A DNA stretch of 64,000 nt from Sulfitobacter sp. JL08 (GTDB lineage: Bacteria; Pseudomonadota; Alphaproteobacteria; Rhodobacterales; Rhodobacteraceae): positions 124,001 through 188,000 of the forward strand of contig NZ_CP025815.1 in NCBI RefSeq assembly GCF_003352045.1, given 5' to 3'. Of the stretch, positions 34,410 to 42,464 are shown piece by piece. The notes under the pieces were generated by a model that was not told the origin of the DNA, ran no database searches, and saw only the letters and a list, made by a program, of their open reading frames with translations. Every line of letters begins with the position of its first letter. Within the stretch, counting starts at the first letter, position 1. The position numbers and the translations under genes were made by a program.

Positions 34410-35756
34410 ATGCGTCGGATTATTTCTGTTTTTACAGCGCTCTGGTTGGCAGCGTTACCTGCGCTCGCCAGCGACAACACCGAACTTGTGACCCACTTCA
34501 CGCTGGATAACGGCATGGATGTTGTGGTGGTCGAAGATCACCGCGCGCCGGTGGTTCAACATATGGTATGGTATCGCGCCGGATCGGCGGATGAACCCAA
34601 AGGCGCGTCCGGTGTTGCGCATTTCCTGGAACATCTGTTGTTCAAGGCCACCGACAATATGGAAGCGGGCGAACTTTCCGCGACGGTTGCCGCCAATGGC
34701 GGGCGCGACAATGCCTTTACCAGCTATGATTACACCGCCTATTTCCAGCGCGTCGCCGCTGACCGGCTTGAACTGATGATGCAGATGGAAGCAGACCGGA
34801 TGGTCAACATCCGCCTGACAGAAGCCGATATTGCCACCGAACGTGATGTGATCATCGAAGAACGCAACCAGCGCGTCGAAAACAATCCGCAATCCCTGTT
34901 CAACGAACAGATGGGCGCGGGGCAATATCTGAATCACAGATATGGCGTGCCGATCATCGGCTGGATGCACGAAATGGAAACGCTTGATCTGAACAATGCG
35001 CTTTCGTTCTACGATATTTATTATTCGCCCAATAATGCCATTCTGGTGGTGTCGGGGGATGTTGATCCCGAAAACGTGCGCATGCTGGCCGAAAAATACT
35101 ATGGCGCGATCCCTGCCAATCCGGCCCTGCCCGAGCGGCTGCGGACAATCGAACCGCCCCAGCGCGCCGAACGCCGTCTGACGATGCGTGATCCGCGTGT
35201 GGCGCAGCCCTATGTCAGCCGGTCCTACCTGGCGTCGGAACGCGACAGCGGCGCACAGGAAAAGGCAGCGGCCCTGACCATGCTAAGCGAGGTTCTGGGC
35301 GGCGGGCAAACATCGGTGCTGACGGAAAAGCTGCAATTTGAAAGCCAGATCGCGGTGTATTCCGGTGTGTTTTACAATGGTGTATCGCTGGATGACACGA
35401 CCTTTGACATCGTGGTCGTGCCCAGCGTCGGCGTGACCCTGCAAGAGGCCGAAGACGCGATGGATGCGGCGATTGCCGAGTTCATGCAAACAGGCGTGGA
35501 CAGCGAACAGCTGGACCGGATCAAGATGCAGTTGCGGGCCTCGCAAATCTATGCGCGTGACAATGTCGACCGGATCGCCAACCGCTATGGTCGTGCCCTT
35601 ACATCGGGTCTGACCGTAGAGGATGTGCAGGCGTGGCCCGACCTTCTGCAGGCCGTGACAGAAGACGACATCATGCAGGCGGCGCGCGATGTGTTTGATC
35701 GTGATGCGTCCGTGACCGGTTGGCTGATGCGACCCGAGGAAGGGGTACTGCAATGA
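34410..35756 (+). CDS. M16-family zinc protease, catalytic subunit
   Basis: A 448-residue periplasmic peptidase of the insulinase (M16) family. The signal peptide is RRIISVFTALWLAALPALA. The inverted zinc motif HFLEH is at 71-75, with the distal Glu in VIIEERNQR about 75 residues later. The chain is one two-lobed M16 half, so it needs the partner encoded just downstream to close the chamber. GGAG lies five bases before the chosen ATG; an ATG 15 bases upstream is not preferred. The downstream partner begins with an ATGA overlap. The pair degrades small peptides or folded fragments; natural substrates are unknown. Roseobacter genomes usually carry this pair. Confidence 0.92.
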   Translation: MRRIISVFTALWLAALPALASDNTELVTHFTLDNGMDVVVVEDHRAPVVQHMVWYRAGSADEPKGASGVAHFLEHLLFKATDNMEAGELSATVAANGGRDNAFTSYDYTAYFQRVAADRLELMMQMEADRMVNIRLTEADIATERDVIIEERNQRVENNPQSLFNEQMGAGQYLNHRYGVPIIGWMHEMETLDLNNALSFYDIYYSPNNAILVVSGDVDPENVRMLAEKYYGAIPANPALPERLRTIEPPQRAERRLTMRDPRVAQPYVSRSYLASERDSGAQEKAAALTMLSEVLGGGQTSVLTEKLQFESQIAVYSGVFYNGVSLDDTTFDIVVVPSVGVTLQEAEDAMDAAIAEFMQTGVDSEQLDRIKMQLRASQIYARDNVDRIANRYGRALTSGLTVEDVQAWPDLLQAVTEDDIMQAARDVFDRDASVTGWLMRPEEGVLQ

Positions 35757-37066
35757 AACATCTGTTGGCAGCGGTTCTGACGGTCTTTCTGGCCATTCCG
35801 GCATGGGCCGAGATCAAGATCGAGGAAATCACATCGCCTTCGGGCATTGACGCATGGCTTGTGCAGGAACCGTCGATCCCGTTTGTGGCGCTTGAAATCC
35901 GCTTTGCCGGCGGTGCATCGCTGGATGCGTCGGGCAAACGCGGCGCGATCAATCTTATGACGGGGTTGCTTGAGGAAGGCGCCGGTGATCTGGATGCACG
36001 CGCCTTTGCCCGCGCGACCGAGGCGCTGGCCGCGTCGTTCAGCTACAGCGTCGATGATGATTCACTGGGTATTTCCGCGCGCTTTCTGACAGAAAACCGC
36101 GATGCGGCGGTGGCTCTGTTGCGCTCCACCATCAAGGAACCGCGCTTTGATGCGGATTCGATCGAACGGGTGCGCGCGCAGGTGATCGCCAACATCCAGT
36201 CCAACGCCAAAGACCCAAACGACATCGCAGGCGATGCCTTTGCCGCGATGGCCTACGGGGATCACCCTTATGGCTCAGCGCTGTCGGGGACGGAAAACAG
36301 CGTGGCCGCCCTTACGCGTGACGATCTGCTGGCCGCGCACAAGGCGGTGTTTGCCCGCGACCGTTTATATGTCAGCGCCGTGGGCGACATCACGCCCGAC
36401 GAACTGGGGCAGTTGATCGATACGCTGTTGGGTGATCTGCCCGACACCGGCGCGCCCCTGCCAGAAGACGCGGATGTGACGCTTTCGGGCGGTATCACGG
36501 TGGTTGATTTCGACACGCCGCAATCTGTCGCCCTGTTCGGACAAAAAGGTATCGAACGGGATGATGATGATTTCTTTGCCGCCTATGTGATGAACCACAT
36601 TCTGGGCGGCGGGTCGTTTGAAAGCCGCCTGATGACCGAAGTGCGCGAAAAGCGCGGGCTGACCTATGGTGTTTATTCGTATCTGGTGCCGCGCGATTAT
36701 GCGGCCACCTACATGGGGTCGGTCGCTTCGGCCAATACCCGTATCGCCCAAAGCATTCAGGTGATCCGCGATGAATGGGCCCGCATGGCAACAGAGGGCG
36801 CAAGCGAACAGGAAGTGGCCGATGCCAAAACCTATCTGACAGGCGCCTATCCGCTGCGTTTTGACGGCAACGGGCCGATTGCCAATATTATGGTCGCCAT
36901 GCAGATGCAGGGTCTGCCGGTTGATTACATCGCCACCCGCAACGATCAAGTCAACGCGGTGACGGTGGACGATGTCAAACGCGTGGCTGGCGAACTGCTG
37001 GACCCGGACGGGTTGCACTTTGTCGTTGTCGGCAAACCCGAAGGCCTGCCGGACGTCACGCAATAG
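35753..37066 (+). CDS. M16-family protease partner without zinc motif
   Basis: A 437-residue M16-type protein with a signal peptide (KHLLAAVLTVFLAIPAWA). At the position of HxxEH it has NLMTGLLEEG instead, so it cannot bind zinc. The C-terminal REKRGLTYGVYSYLVP motif, which supplies the Arg/Tyr that hold substrate in the partner's active site, is intact. This is the classical active/inactive M16 pair. The start overlaps the stop of the catalytic subunit, giving equal translation. A GC stem with T run follows the stop directly. Confidence 0.92.
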   Translation: MKHLLAAVLTVFLAIPAWAEIKIEEITSPSGIDAWLVQEPSIPFVALEIRFAGGASLDASGKRGAINLMTGLLEEGAGDLDARAFARATEALAASFSYSVDDDSLGISARFLTENRDAAVALLRSTIKEPRFDADSIERVRAQVIANIQSNAKDPNDIAGDAFAAMAYGDHPYGSALSGTENSVAALTRDDLLAAHKAVFARDRLYVSAVGDITPDELGQLIDTLLGDLPDTGAPLPEDADVTLSGGITVVDFDTPQSVALFGQKGIERDDDDFFAAYVMNHILGGGSFESRLMTEVREKRGLTYGVYSYLVPRDYAATYMGSVASANTRIAQSIQVIRDEWARMATEGASEQEVADAKTYLTGAYPLRFDGNGPIANIMVAMQMQGLPVDYIATRNDQVNAVTVDDVKRVAGELLDPDGLHFVVVGKPEGLPDVTQ

Positions 37067-37088
37067 GGGCGGGAATGCCGCCCCTTTT
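37066..37088 (+). terminator. Rho-independent terminator after the M16 pair
   Basis: A seven-base stem (GGGGCGG with CCGCCCC), five-base loop and TTTT on the plus strand. It begins at the last base of the M16 stop codon and lies 9 bases before the end of the convergent aldehyde dehydrogenase gene. Confidence 0.8.
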
Positions 37089-37096
37089 CACGCTCG

Positions 37097-39442
37097 CTAT
37101 TCGCCGTAAGGCACCCAGATATTCTTGATCTCGGTCGCAGCGGCCAAAAACGGTTTGCCCTGCGCTTCTTGGGAAAACCAGTCCAGATCGCGGGCGTTGT
37201 TCACCCAGGTGCGTTTGAGGTTGCTGGCCGAGGCGCGTTCCACCACGCCTGAAACATCCGAAGATGAAAACGACCAGACAGCATCGATGTTCATATGCCC
37301 CGCCAGCGCAGGAGCAAGTTCTCCATGCGCACCGGTCAGGATGTTTACCACCCCTGCCGGCACGTCCGACGTTTCCAGAACCTGCGTGAAATCGGTTGCC
37401 GACAGCGGGAACGGTTCGGATGCGACCAGCGTGATGCAGTTGCCCATCGCAATTGCGGGTGCCATCACCGAAACCAGCCCCAGCAGCGGCGCGGTATCCG
37501 CGCACAACGCCCCGATCACGCCCACCGGTTCCTTCATCGCCAGCGCAACGCCGCGGATCGGCACGCCGTGCACCTGCCCATCATACTTGTCGGCCCAGGC
37601 GGCATAGGTGAACAACCGCTCGACAGCGGCGTCCACCTCGGCCTTGCCGGTGCGGGTGCCTTGCATCCTGTTCAGGCGGTCGGCAAATTCACCCGCCCGC
37701 GCCGAAAGGTTTTCGCCGATATAGTACAATATCTGTGCGCGCAAATGGCCGCTGGTCTTGCCCCATGCCTTGGCGGCATGTGCGGCCTCGATGGCGTTGC
37801 GCACATCCTTGCGGTTGGCCAGCGATGCATGGCCCAGCAGCGCGCCGTTCTTGCCATGAACCGGGCGCGAATATCCCCCGTCAGGCCGCGCCTGTTTACC
37901 GCCAATATACAGTTTTGCCGTCCGGTCGATCGGATCGGCGGGCGCGCCATCTCCGCCAAAAGGTGCGACCGGTTTCAGGCGCTTTCCTTTTGATTTGGGC
38001 TTGGTGTAGGCGGCCAGGCCTTCCCAGCCCCCTTCGCGGCCAAACCCGCTTTCGCGCACGCCACCAAATCCGGCGGCAGCGTCAAACAGGTTCGTGGCAT
38101 TCACCCAGACCACGCCTGCGGCCAGTTTCGGCGCGATATCCAGTGCAAGGTTCACGTTTTCCGTCCACACCGTTGCGGCCAGCCCGTAACGTGTGTTGTT
38201 GGCCAGTTCGACCGCTTCGGCAGGGGTGCGGAACGTGGTTGATACCAGTACGGGGCCAAAAATCTCTTCCTGCATCAGCGGGTCAGAGACCGTCATCCCG
38301 GTGATCAGCGTCGGGGGGTAAAAACAGCCTTCAACCGGCATTTCGACGGCGGCATGATAGGTTTGCCCTGAAGCGTTGGCCGCCACTTTCTGCGTGATCA
38401 TGTCCAGCTGACTGGGGTCAATGATGGCCCCGACATCAATACATTTGTCCAGCGGGCTGCCGATGCGCAGCTTGTCCATGCGCGCGCGCAATTTGTCATA
38501 AAACCGCTCTGCGATACTGTCCTGAACCAACAGGCGCGACCCTGCGCAGCACACTTGCCCCTGATTGAACCAGATCGCATCCACCAGCCCTTCGACGGCT
38601 GAATCCAGATCGGCATCGTCGAACACGATATAGGGCGATTTACCGCCCAGCTCCAATGTCAGCGCCTTGCCTGATCCTGCCGTTGCCTCGCGGATCCTGC
38701 GCCCGACGGCGGTTGATCCGGTGAACGCGATCTTGTCGATATCCTTGTGCGCGACAATCATTTCGCCCACGTCCCCGTCACCGGTAACGATGTTCACCAC
38801 GCCCTTGGGCAAACCGGCTTGACGGCAGATATCTGCAAATAGCAGGGCGGTCAGCGATGTGTATTCCGCCGGTTTCAGAACAACTGTATTGCCCATTGCC
38901 AGCGCAGGCGCGATTTTCCACGCCAGCATCAGCAGCGGAAAATTCCACGGGATGATCTGCCCGCACACGCCGATGGCCTGCGCATCGGGCAGTTCGGTTT
39001 CCATCAGTTGCGCCATGCCGGCGTGATAATAGAAATGCCGCTGTGCCAGCGGAATATCGATATCGCGGCTTTCGCGGATCGGTTTGCCGTTATCCAGCGT
39101 TTCCAGCACGGCAAACAGGCGGGCGTGTTTTTGCAGCAGACGGGCAATAGCATAAAGATACTTGGCCCGCTTTGGCCCGTCCATATTCTGCCATTTGCGC
39201 TGTGCCGCACGTGCCGCTGCCACTGCGGCATCCACATCGGCGGCACTCGCCTGGCTTAGCGTGGCCAGCACCTCGTTATTGGCGGGGTTGCGGCTTTCAA
39301 ATCCGGTGCCGGGGGCGGTAAAGGCCCCGTTGATGAAATGGCCGAACCGGTCGCCCTGATCCACCAGCCACGCAAACGCCTCGGCCGCGCTTTCGGGGGC
39401 GGGGCCGTATTCCATCGATTCATAAATGTCTGCCACGCTCAT
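37097..39442 (-). CDS. ALDH16-type tandem aldehyde dehydrogenase
   Basis: A 781-residue protein with two aldehyde dehydrogenase units. The first (about 30-490) is complete: PWNFPLLMLAWK for NAD, Glu264 in LELGGKSP and the catalytic Cys298 in NQGQVCCAGSR. The second (about 510-781) has the ALDH coenzyme-domain fold start YIGGKQARPDGGYSRPVHG but ends without a catalytic Cys segment, so it is inactive and structural. This is the ALDH16 architecture, which has been described structurally for a Loktanella enzyme as well as for animals. It would oxidise an aldehyde to acid with NAD. It follows deoC by 42 bases on the same strand, which suggests acetaldehyde from deoxyribose-5-phosphate cleavage as a substrate (inference). 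Confidence 0.9.
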   Translation of the reverse strand: MSVADIYESMEYGPAPESAAEAFAWLVDQGDRFGHFINGAFTAPGTGFESRNPANNEVLATLSQASAADVDAAVAAARAAQRKWQNMDGPKRAKYLYAIARLLQKHARLFAVLETLDNGKPIRESRDIDIPLAQRHFYYHAGMAQLMETELPDAQAIGVCGQIIPWNFPLLMLAWKIAPALAMGNTVVLKPAEYTSLTALLFADICRQAGLPKGVVNIVTGDGDVGEMIVAHKDIDKIAFTGSTAVGRRIREATAGSGKALTLELGGKSPYIVFDDADLDSAVEGLVDAIWFNQGQVCCAGSRLLVQDSIAERFYDKLRARMDKLRIGSPLDKCIDVGAIIDPSQLDMITQKVAANASGQTYHAAVEMPVEGCFYPPTLITGMTVSDPLMQEEIFGPVLVSTTFRTPAEAVELANNTRYGLAATVWTENVNLALDIAPKLAAGVVWVNATNLFDAAAGFGGVRESGFGREGGWEGLAAYTKPKSKGKRLKPVAPFGGDGAPADPIDRTAKLYIGGKQARPDGGYSRPVHGKNGALLGHASLANRKDVRNAIEAAHAAKAWGKTSGHLRAQILYYIGENLSARAGEFADRLNRMQGTRTGKAEVDAAVERLFTYAAWADKYDGQVHGVPIRGVALAMKEPVGVIGALCADTAPLLGLVSVMAPAIAMGNCITLVASEPFPLSATDFTQVLETSDVPAGVVNILTGAHGELAPALAGHMNIDAVWSFSSSDVSGVVERASASNLKRTWVNNARDLDWFSQEAQGKPFLAAATEIKNIWVPYGE

Positions 39443-39484
39443 GCTTTGCCCGTTCCCTTGGTTTCAGGTGTGTCGCACATAAAA

Positions 39485-40474
39485 TCACCCCACCGGATGG
39501 CGGTAGCCGGCGGAATACTGGCCCGTCACATAATGTTCCAACTGCCGTTCGATATCCCCCAGCAGCGATGACGCGCCAAAGCGGAACAGATCGGGTTGCA
39601 GCCAGCGATCGCCCAGTTCGTCTTTCATCAGGGCCAGATACACCAAAGCGTCTTTTGCTTTGGATATGCCGCCGGCGGGTTTGTATCCAACGCGATATCC
39701 GGTGCGTTCGAAATAGTCGCGGATCGCACGCACCATCACCAGTGTCACCGGCAGGGTCGCATTCACGCTTTCCTTGCCGGTCGAGGTTTTGATGAAATCC
39801 GCCCCCGCCATCATGCAGATAAGCGAAGCCCGCGCGACATTGCGCAAGGTGCCCAATTCACCGGTCGCCAGAATGGCTTTGACATGGGCAGGGCCGCAGG
39901 CGGCGCGGAATTCGGCCATTTCGTCATAAAGCGCCTGCCAGTCACCGTTCAGAACATGGCGGCGTGAAATCACGATGTCGATTTCCTGCGCGCCCGCCTG
40001 CACGCTTTCGCTGATCTCCGCGACGCGCAGGTGAAACGGCGACAACCCGGCAGGAAATCCGGTTGAAACGGCGGCGACCGGGATACCGCTGCCCTGCAAC
40101 GCGTCCACAGCCGTGGCAATCATGTCATGATACACGCACACCGCCCCTGTGGTGATCTGGCCCATGCCCAGCGCAGACAGCAGATCGGCGCGCACCGGCT
40201 GGCGTGCCTTGGCGCATAACCGGCGCACCCGTGGCGCCGTGTCATCGCCTGACAACGTGGTCAGATCAATACAACTGATCGCGCGCAACAGCCACGCCGC
40301 CTGATATTCCTTTTTCACCGAACGGCGCCCCGGCAATGTGGCGGCACGGCGTTCGATGGCGGAAGTGTTGGCCTGCACAGCCCGCACCCATTGCATGTCA
40401 AGCGGCATACCTTGATTGCGGGCCTCGGTGACCAGCGGCAAATGCGCGGTCGTGGTGTCTGTCTGGCTGTGCAT
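39485..40474 (-). CDS. deoC: Deoxyribose-phosphate aldolase
   Basis: A 329-residue DERA. The class I aldolase residues are visible: the Schiff-base Lys in DFIKTSTGKESVNATL and the proton-relay Lys in VGYKPAGGI. It has an N-terminal extension of about 75 residues before the TIM barrel core compared with short bacterial DeoC, as in the longer subgroup. It cleaves 2-deoxyribose-5-phosphate to glyceraldehyde-3-phosphate and acetaldehyde in the cytoplasm. GGGAGCCATC precedes the ATG; a frame open further upstream runs into the sit promoter region. It is upstream of the ALDH16 gene and divergent from sitA. Confidence 0.93.
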   Translation of the reverse strand: MHSQTDTTTAHLPLVTEARNQGMPLDMQWVRAVQANTSAIERRAATLPGRRSVKKEYQAAWLLRAISCIDLTTLSGDDTAPRVRRLCAKARQPVRADLLSALGMGQITTGAVCVYHDMIATAVDALQGSGIPVAAVSTGFPAGLSPFHLRVAEISESVQAGAQEIDIVISRRHVLNGDWQALYDEMAEFRAACGPAHVKAILATGELGTLRNVARASLICMMAGADFIKTSTGKESVNATLPVTLVMVRAIRDYFERTGYRVGYKPAGGISKAKDALVYLALMKDELGDRWLQPDLFRFGASSLLGDIERQLEHYVTGQYSAGYRHPVG

Positions 40475-40591
40475 GATGGCTCCCTGCCACATCTTTCCCT
40501 TACAGCGTGTCACGGCAAACGACCCATGGCAAGATCGCCCTCGCGTCCGCTTTGCCCTGAACCGCAGGCGGATTCCGGCGCATCTGTAGTC

Positions 40592-40649
40592 GCGAATTAT
40601 TCGCAATATCATTGACTTTGTTGCGAATGGCTCTCATATTCAATTGCAA
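40592..40649 (+). promoter_or_regulatory. sit promoter with Mur/Fur-type operator half-sites
   Basis: A sigma-70 promoter can be read: TTGACT at 40612-40617, 17-base spacer, CATATT at 40635-40640. It is surrounded by GCGAAT-type half-sites: a perfect 13-base palindrome GCGAATTATTCGC at 40592-40604, TTGCGAAT at 40621-40628 (a perfect inverted match to ATTCGCAA at 40599-40606) and AATTGCAA at 40642-40649. GC-AAT-ATT-GC palindromes are the known form of the Fur-family Mur operator in alphaproteobacteria, which represses sitABCD when manganese is sufficient. Position over the -35 and -10 elements fits repression. Confidence 0.7.
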
Positions 40650-40685
40650 CAAGGCGAGTCTTCTCGCGGAAAGTGGGCATTCACG

Positions 40686-41648
40686 ATGGTACGGCGTTTT
40701 TTTCTGGGGTTTGCGATGGCGGCGGCGGTGCTGGCCGGCCTCGGCTCTGCCGCTGTGGCGCAACCACAGATCAAGGTTGTGGCCACCACCGGCATGATCG
40801 CGGATGCCGCACGGGTTGTCGGTGGCGATCTGGTAGAGGTGCGCGCACTGATGGGGCCGGGTGTTGATCCGCACGCTTATCGCCAGACAAGATCCGATAT
40901 CGTTGCCATGACGCGCGCCGATCTGGTGCTGTGGCACGGTCTGTATCTTGAGGCGCAGATGGAAGATTTCTTTGCCGATCTGGGGCGCAATCGCAACGTT
41001 GTGGCCGTGGCCGAAGCGGTGTCAAAGGACAAGCTGCTGGCCCATGACGATTACGCCGACAAATACGATCCGCATATCTGGATGAACCCGTCGATCTGGG
41101 CCGATGTCGTGACCGAAGTGGCCCGCACCTTGGGCGAAACCCACCCTGAAGGAGCTGAGGTGTTTGATCGGAACGCGGCCGCCTATATCGACGAACTGAC
41201 ACAATTGGCCACCTATGCCGATGACACACTGGCAGGCGTAGCGCCTGAAACCCGCGTACTGCTGACAGCGCATGATGCGTTTGGCTATTTTGGCGCGGCT
41301 TATGGGTTCGAGGTGATCGGAATTCAGGGCATTTCCACCGAAAGCGAAGCCGGTCTGAACCGGATCAGCGCGCTGGTGGATATGATCGTGGATCGTAACA
41401 TCGGCGCCGTTTTTGTGGAAACCTCTGTTTCTGATCGCAACATGCGCGCACTGGTCGAAGGCGCTGCGGCGCGCGGCCACACCGTACGCGTCGGGGGTGA
41501 ATTGTTCAGCGATGCGATGGGCCCCGATGGCACCTATGAAGGCACCTATCTGGGGATGATTGATCACAACGTTACCATCATTGCCGCCGCGTTGGGTGCC
41601 AACGCAGCGCCGCGTGGACGTCTTGGTAAATTGTCGGCGGGGTTCTAA
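40686..41648 (+). CDS. sitA: SitA/MntC-type metal-binding protein of an ABC transporter
   Basis: A 320-residue periplasmic solute-binding protein of cluster A-I (TroA/PsaA/MntC). A signal peptide (FFLGFAMAAAVLAGLGSAAVA) precedes VVATTGMIADAARVVGG. Metal ligands are His63 in VDPHAYRQT, His130 in YDPHIWMNP, a Glu about 219-221 in GISTESEAG and Asp276 in ELFSDAMGP. The His-rich loop of zinc-specific ZnuA is missing, which favours Mn(II) or Fe(II). It is the first gene of the sitABCD operon, three bases ahead of sitB. The ATG at 40686 starts the signal peptide; another ATG 42 bases upstream gives a charged extension. Confidence 0.92.
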   Translation: MVRRFFLGFAMAAAVLAGLGSAAVAQPQIKVVATTGMIADAARVVGGDLVEVRALMGPGVDPHAYRQTRSDIVAMTRADLVLWHGLYLEAQMEDFFADLGRNRNVVAVAEAVSKDKLLAHDDYADKYDPHIWMNPSIWADVVTEVARTLGETHPEGAEVFDRNAAAYIDELTQLATYADDTLAGVAPETRVLLTAHDAFGYFGAAYGFEVIGIQGISTESEAGLNRISALVDMIVDRNIGAVFVETSVSDRNMRALVEGAAARGHTVRVGGELFSDAMGPDGTYEGTYLGMIDHNVTIIAAALGANAAPRGRLGKLSAGF

Positions 41649-41651
41649 GCC

Positions 41652-42458
41652 ATGCAACTGGAACTGGCAGCACAAAACGGACATGTGACACCGCAGCACG
41701 ATGTTTCGGACAGTCCGCTGGCGATCCGCGGGCTGACCGTATCTTACGGTCAGAAACCGGCGGTGTTTTCGGTTGATATGACAGTACCGGCCGGATCGAT
41801 GACGGCCATTATCGGGCCAAACGGCGCGGGAAAATCGACGTTGCTCAAGGCGGCACTGGGCCTGATCAAACCGCTGTCGGGCCGTGTTACGGTCTTTGGC
41901 CAATCTGTCACCAGCCAGCGGCACCGTATTGCCTATGTGCCCCAGCGCGCCAGTGTCGATTGGGATTTTCCGACCCGCGTGATCGATGTGGTCCTGATGG
42001 GTCTTTACCGTGATCTGGGCCTGTTGGGCCGTTTGCGTGGAAGCCACAGGAAGATCGCGCAGGACTGTCTGGATCGCGTTGGCATGGCCGATTTCGCCAC
42101 CCGCCAGATCGGCCAGTTGTCAGGTGGCCAGCAACAGCGCGTCTTTCTGGCCCGCGCCTTGGCACAGGATGCCGATCTATATCTGCTGGACGAACCGTTT
42201 GCCGGTGTCGATGCCGCCACAGAAAAGGCGATTATCGCGGTGCTGCACACGCTGCGCGCCCAGGGCAAGACCGTCGTCGCCGTGCACCACGATCTGACCA
42301 CCGTGCCGGATTACTTTGACCATGTGTTCCTGATCAACACCACCCGCATTGCCGAAGGACAGGTGGATACCGTGTTCACCTTTGACAACCTGCAAAAAGC
42401 CTATGGCGGGCGTCTGGCCGGGGCGCAGATGGATCAGTTGTCCGGCGTTGCGGGGTAA
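41652..42458 (+). CDS. sitB: SitB/MntB ATPase of a manganese/iron ABC transporter
   Basis: A 268-residue ABC ATPase. Walker A is IGPNGAGKST (about 56-65), the signature is GQLSGGQQQRVFLARAL (about 155-171), Walker B is LYLLDEPFAGVD and the switch His is in VAVHHDLTTVPDYF. The YVPQRASVDWDFP Q-loop is characteristic of the Mn/Zn/Fe branch. It powers import through SitC and SitD. The N-terminal 18 residues (MQLELAAQNG and on) precede the fold and are unusual in length. Three bases separate it from sitA and six from sitC. Confidence 0.95.
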   Translation: MQLELAAQNGHVTPQHDVSDSPLAIRGLTVSYGQKPAVFSVDMTVPAGSMTAIIGPNGAGKSTLLKAALGLIKPLSGRVTVFGQSVTSQRHRIAYVPQRASVDWDFPTRVIDVVLMGLYRDLGLLGRLRGSHRKIAQDCLDRVGMADFATRQIGQLSGGQQQRVFLARALAQDADLYLLDEPFAGVDAATEKAIIAVLHTLRAQGKTVVAVHHDLTTVPDYFDHVFLINTTRIAEGQVDTVFTFDNLQKAYGGRLAGAQMDQLSGVAG

Positions 42459-42464
42459 TCTGCC

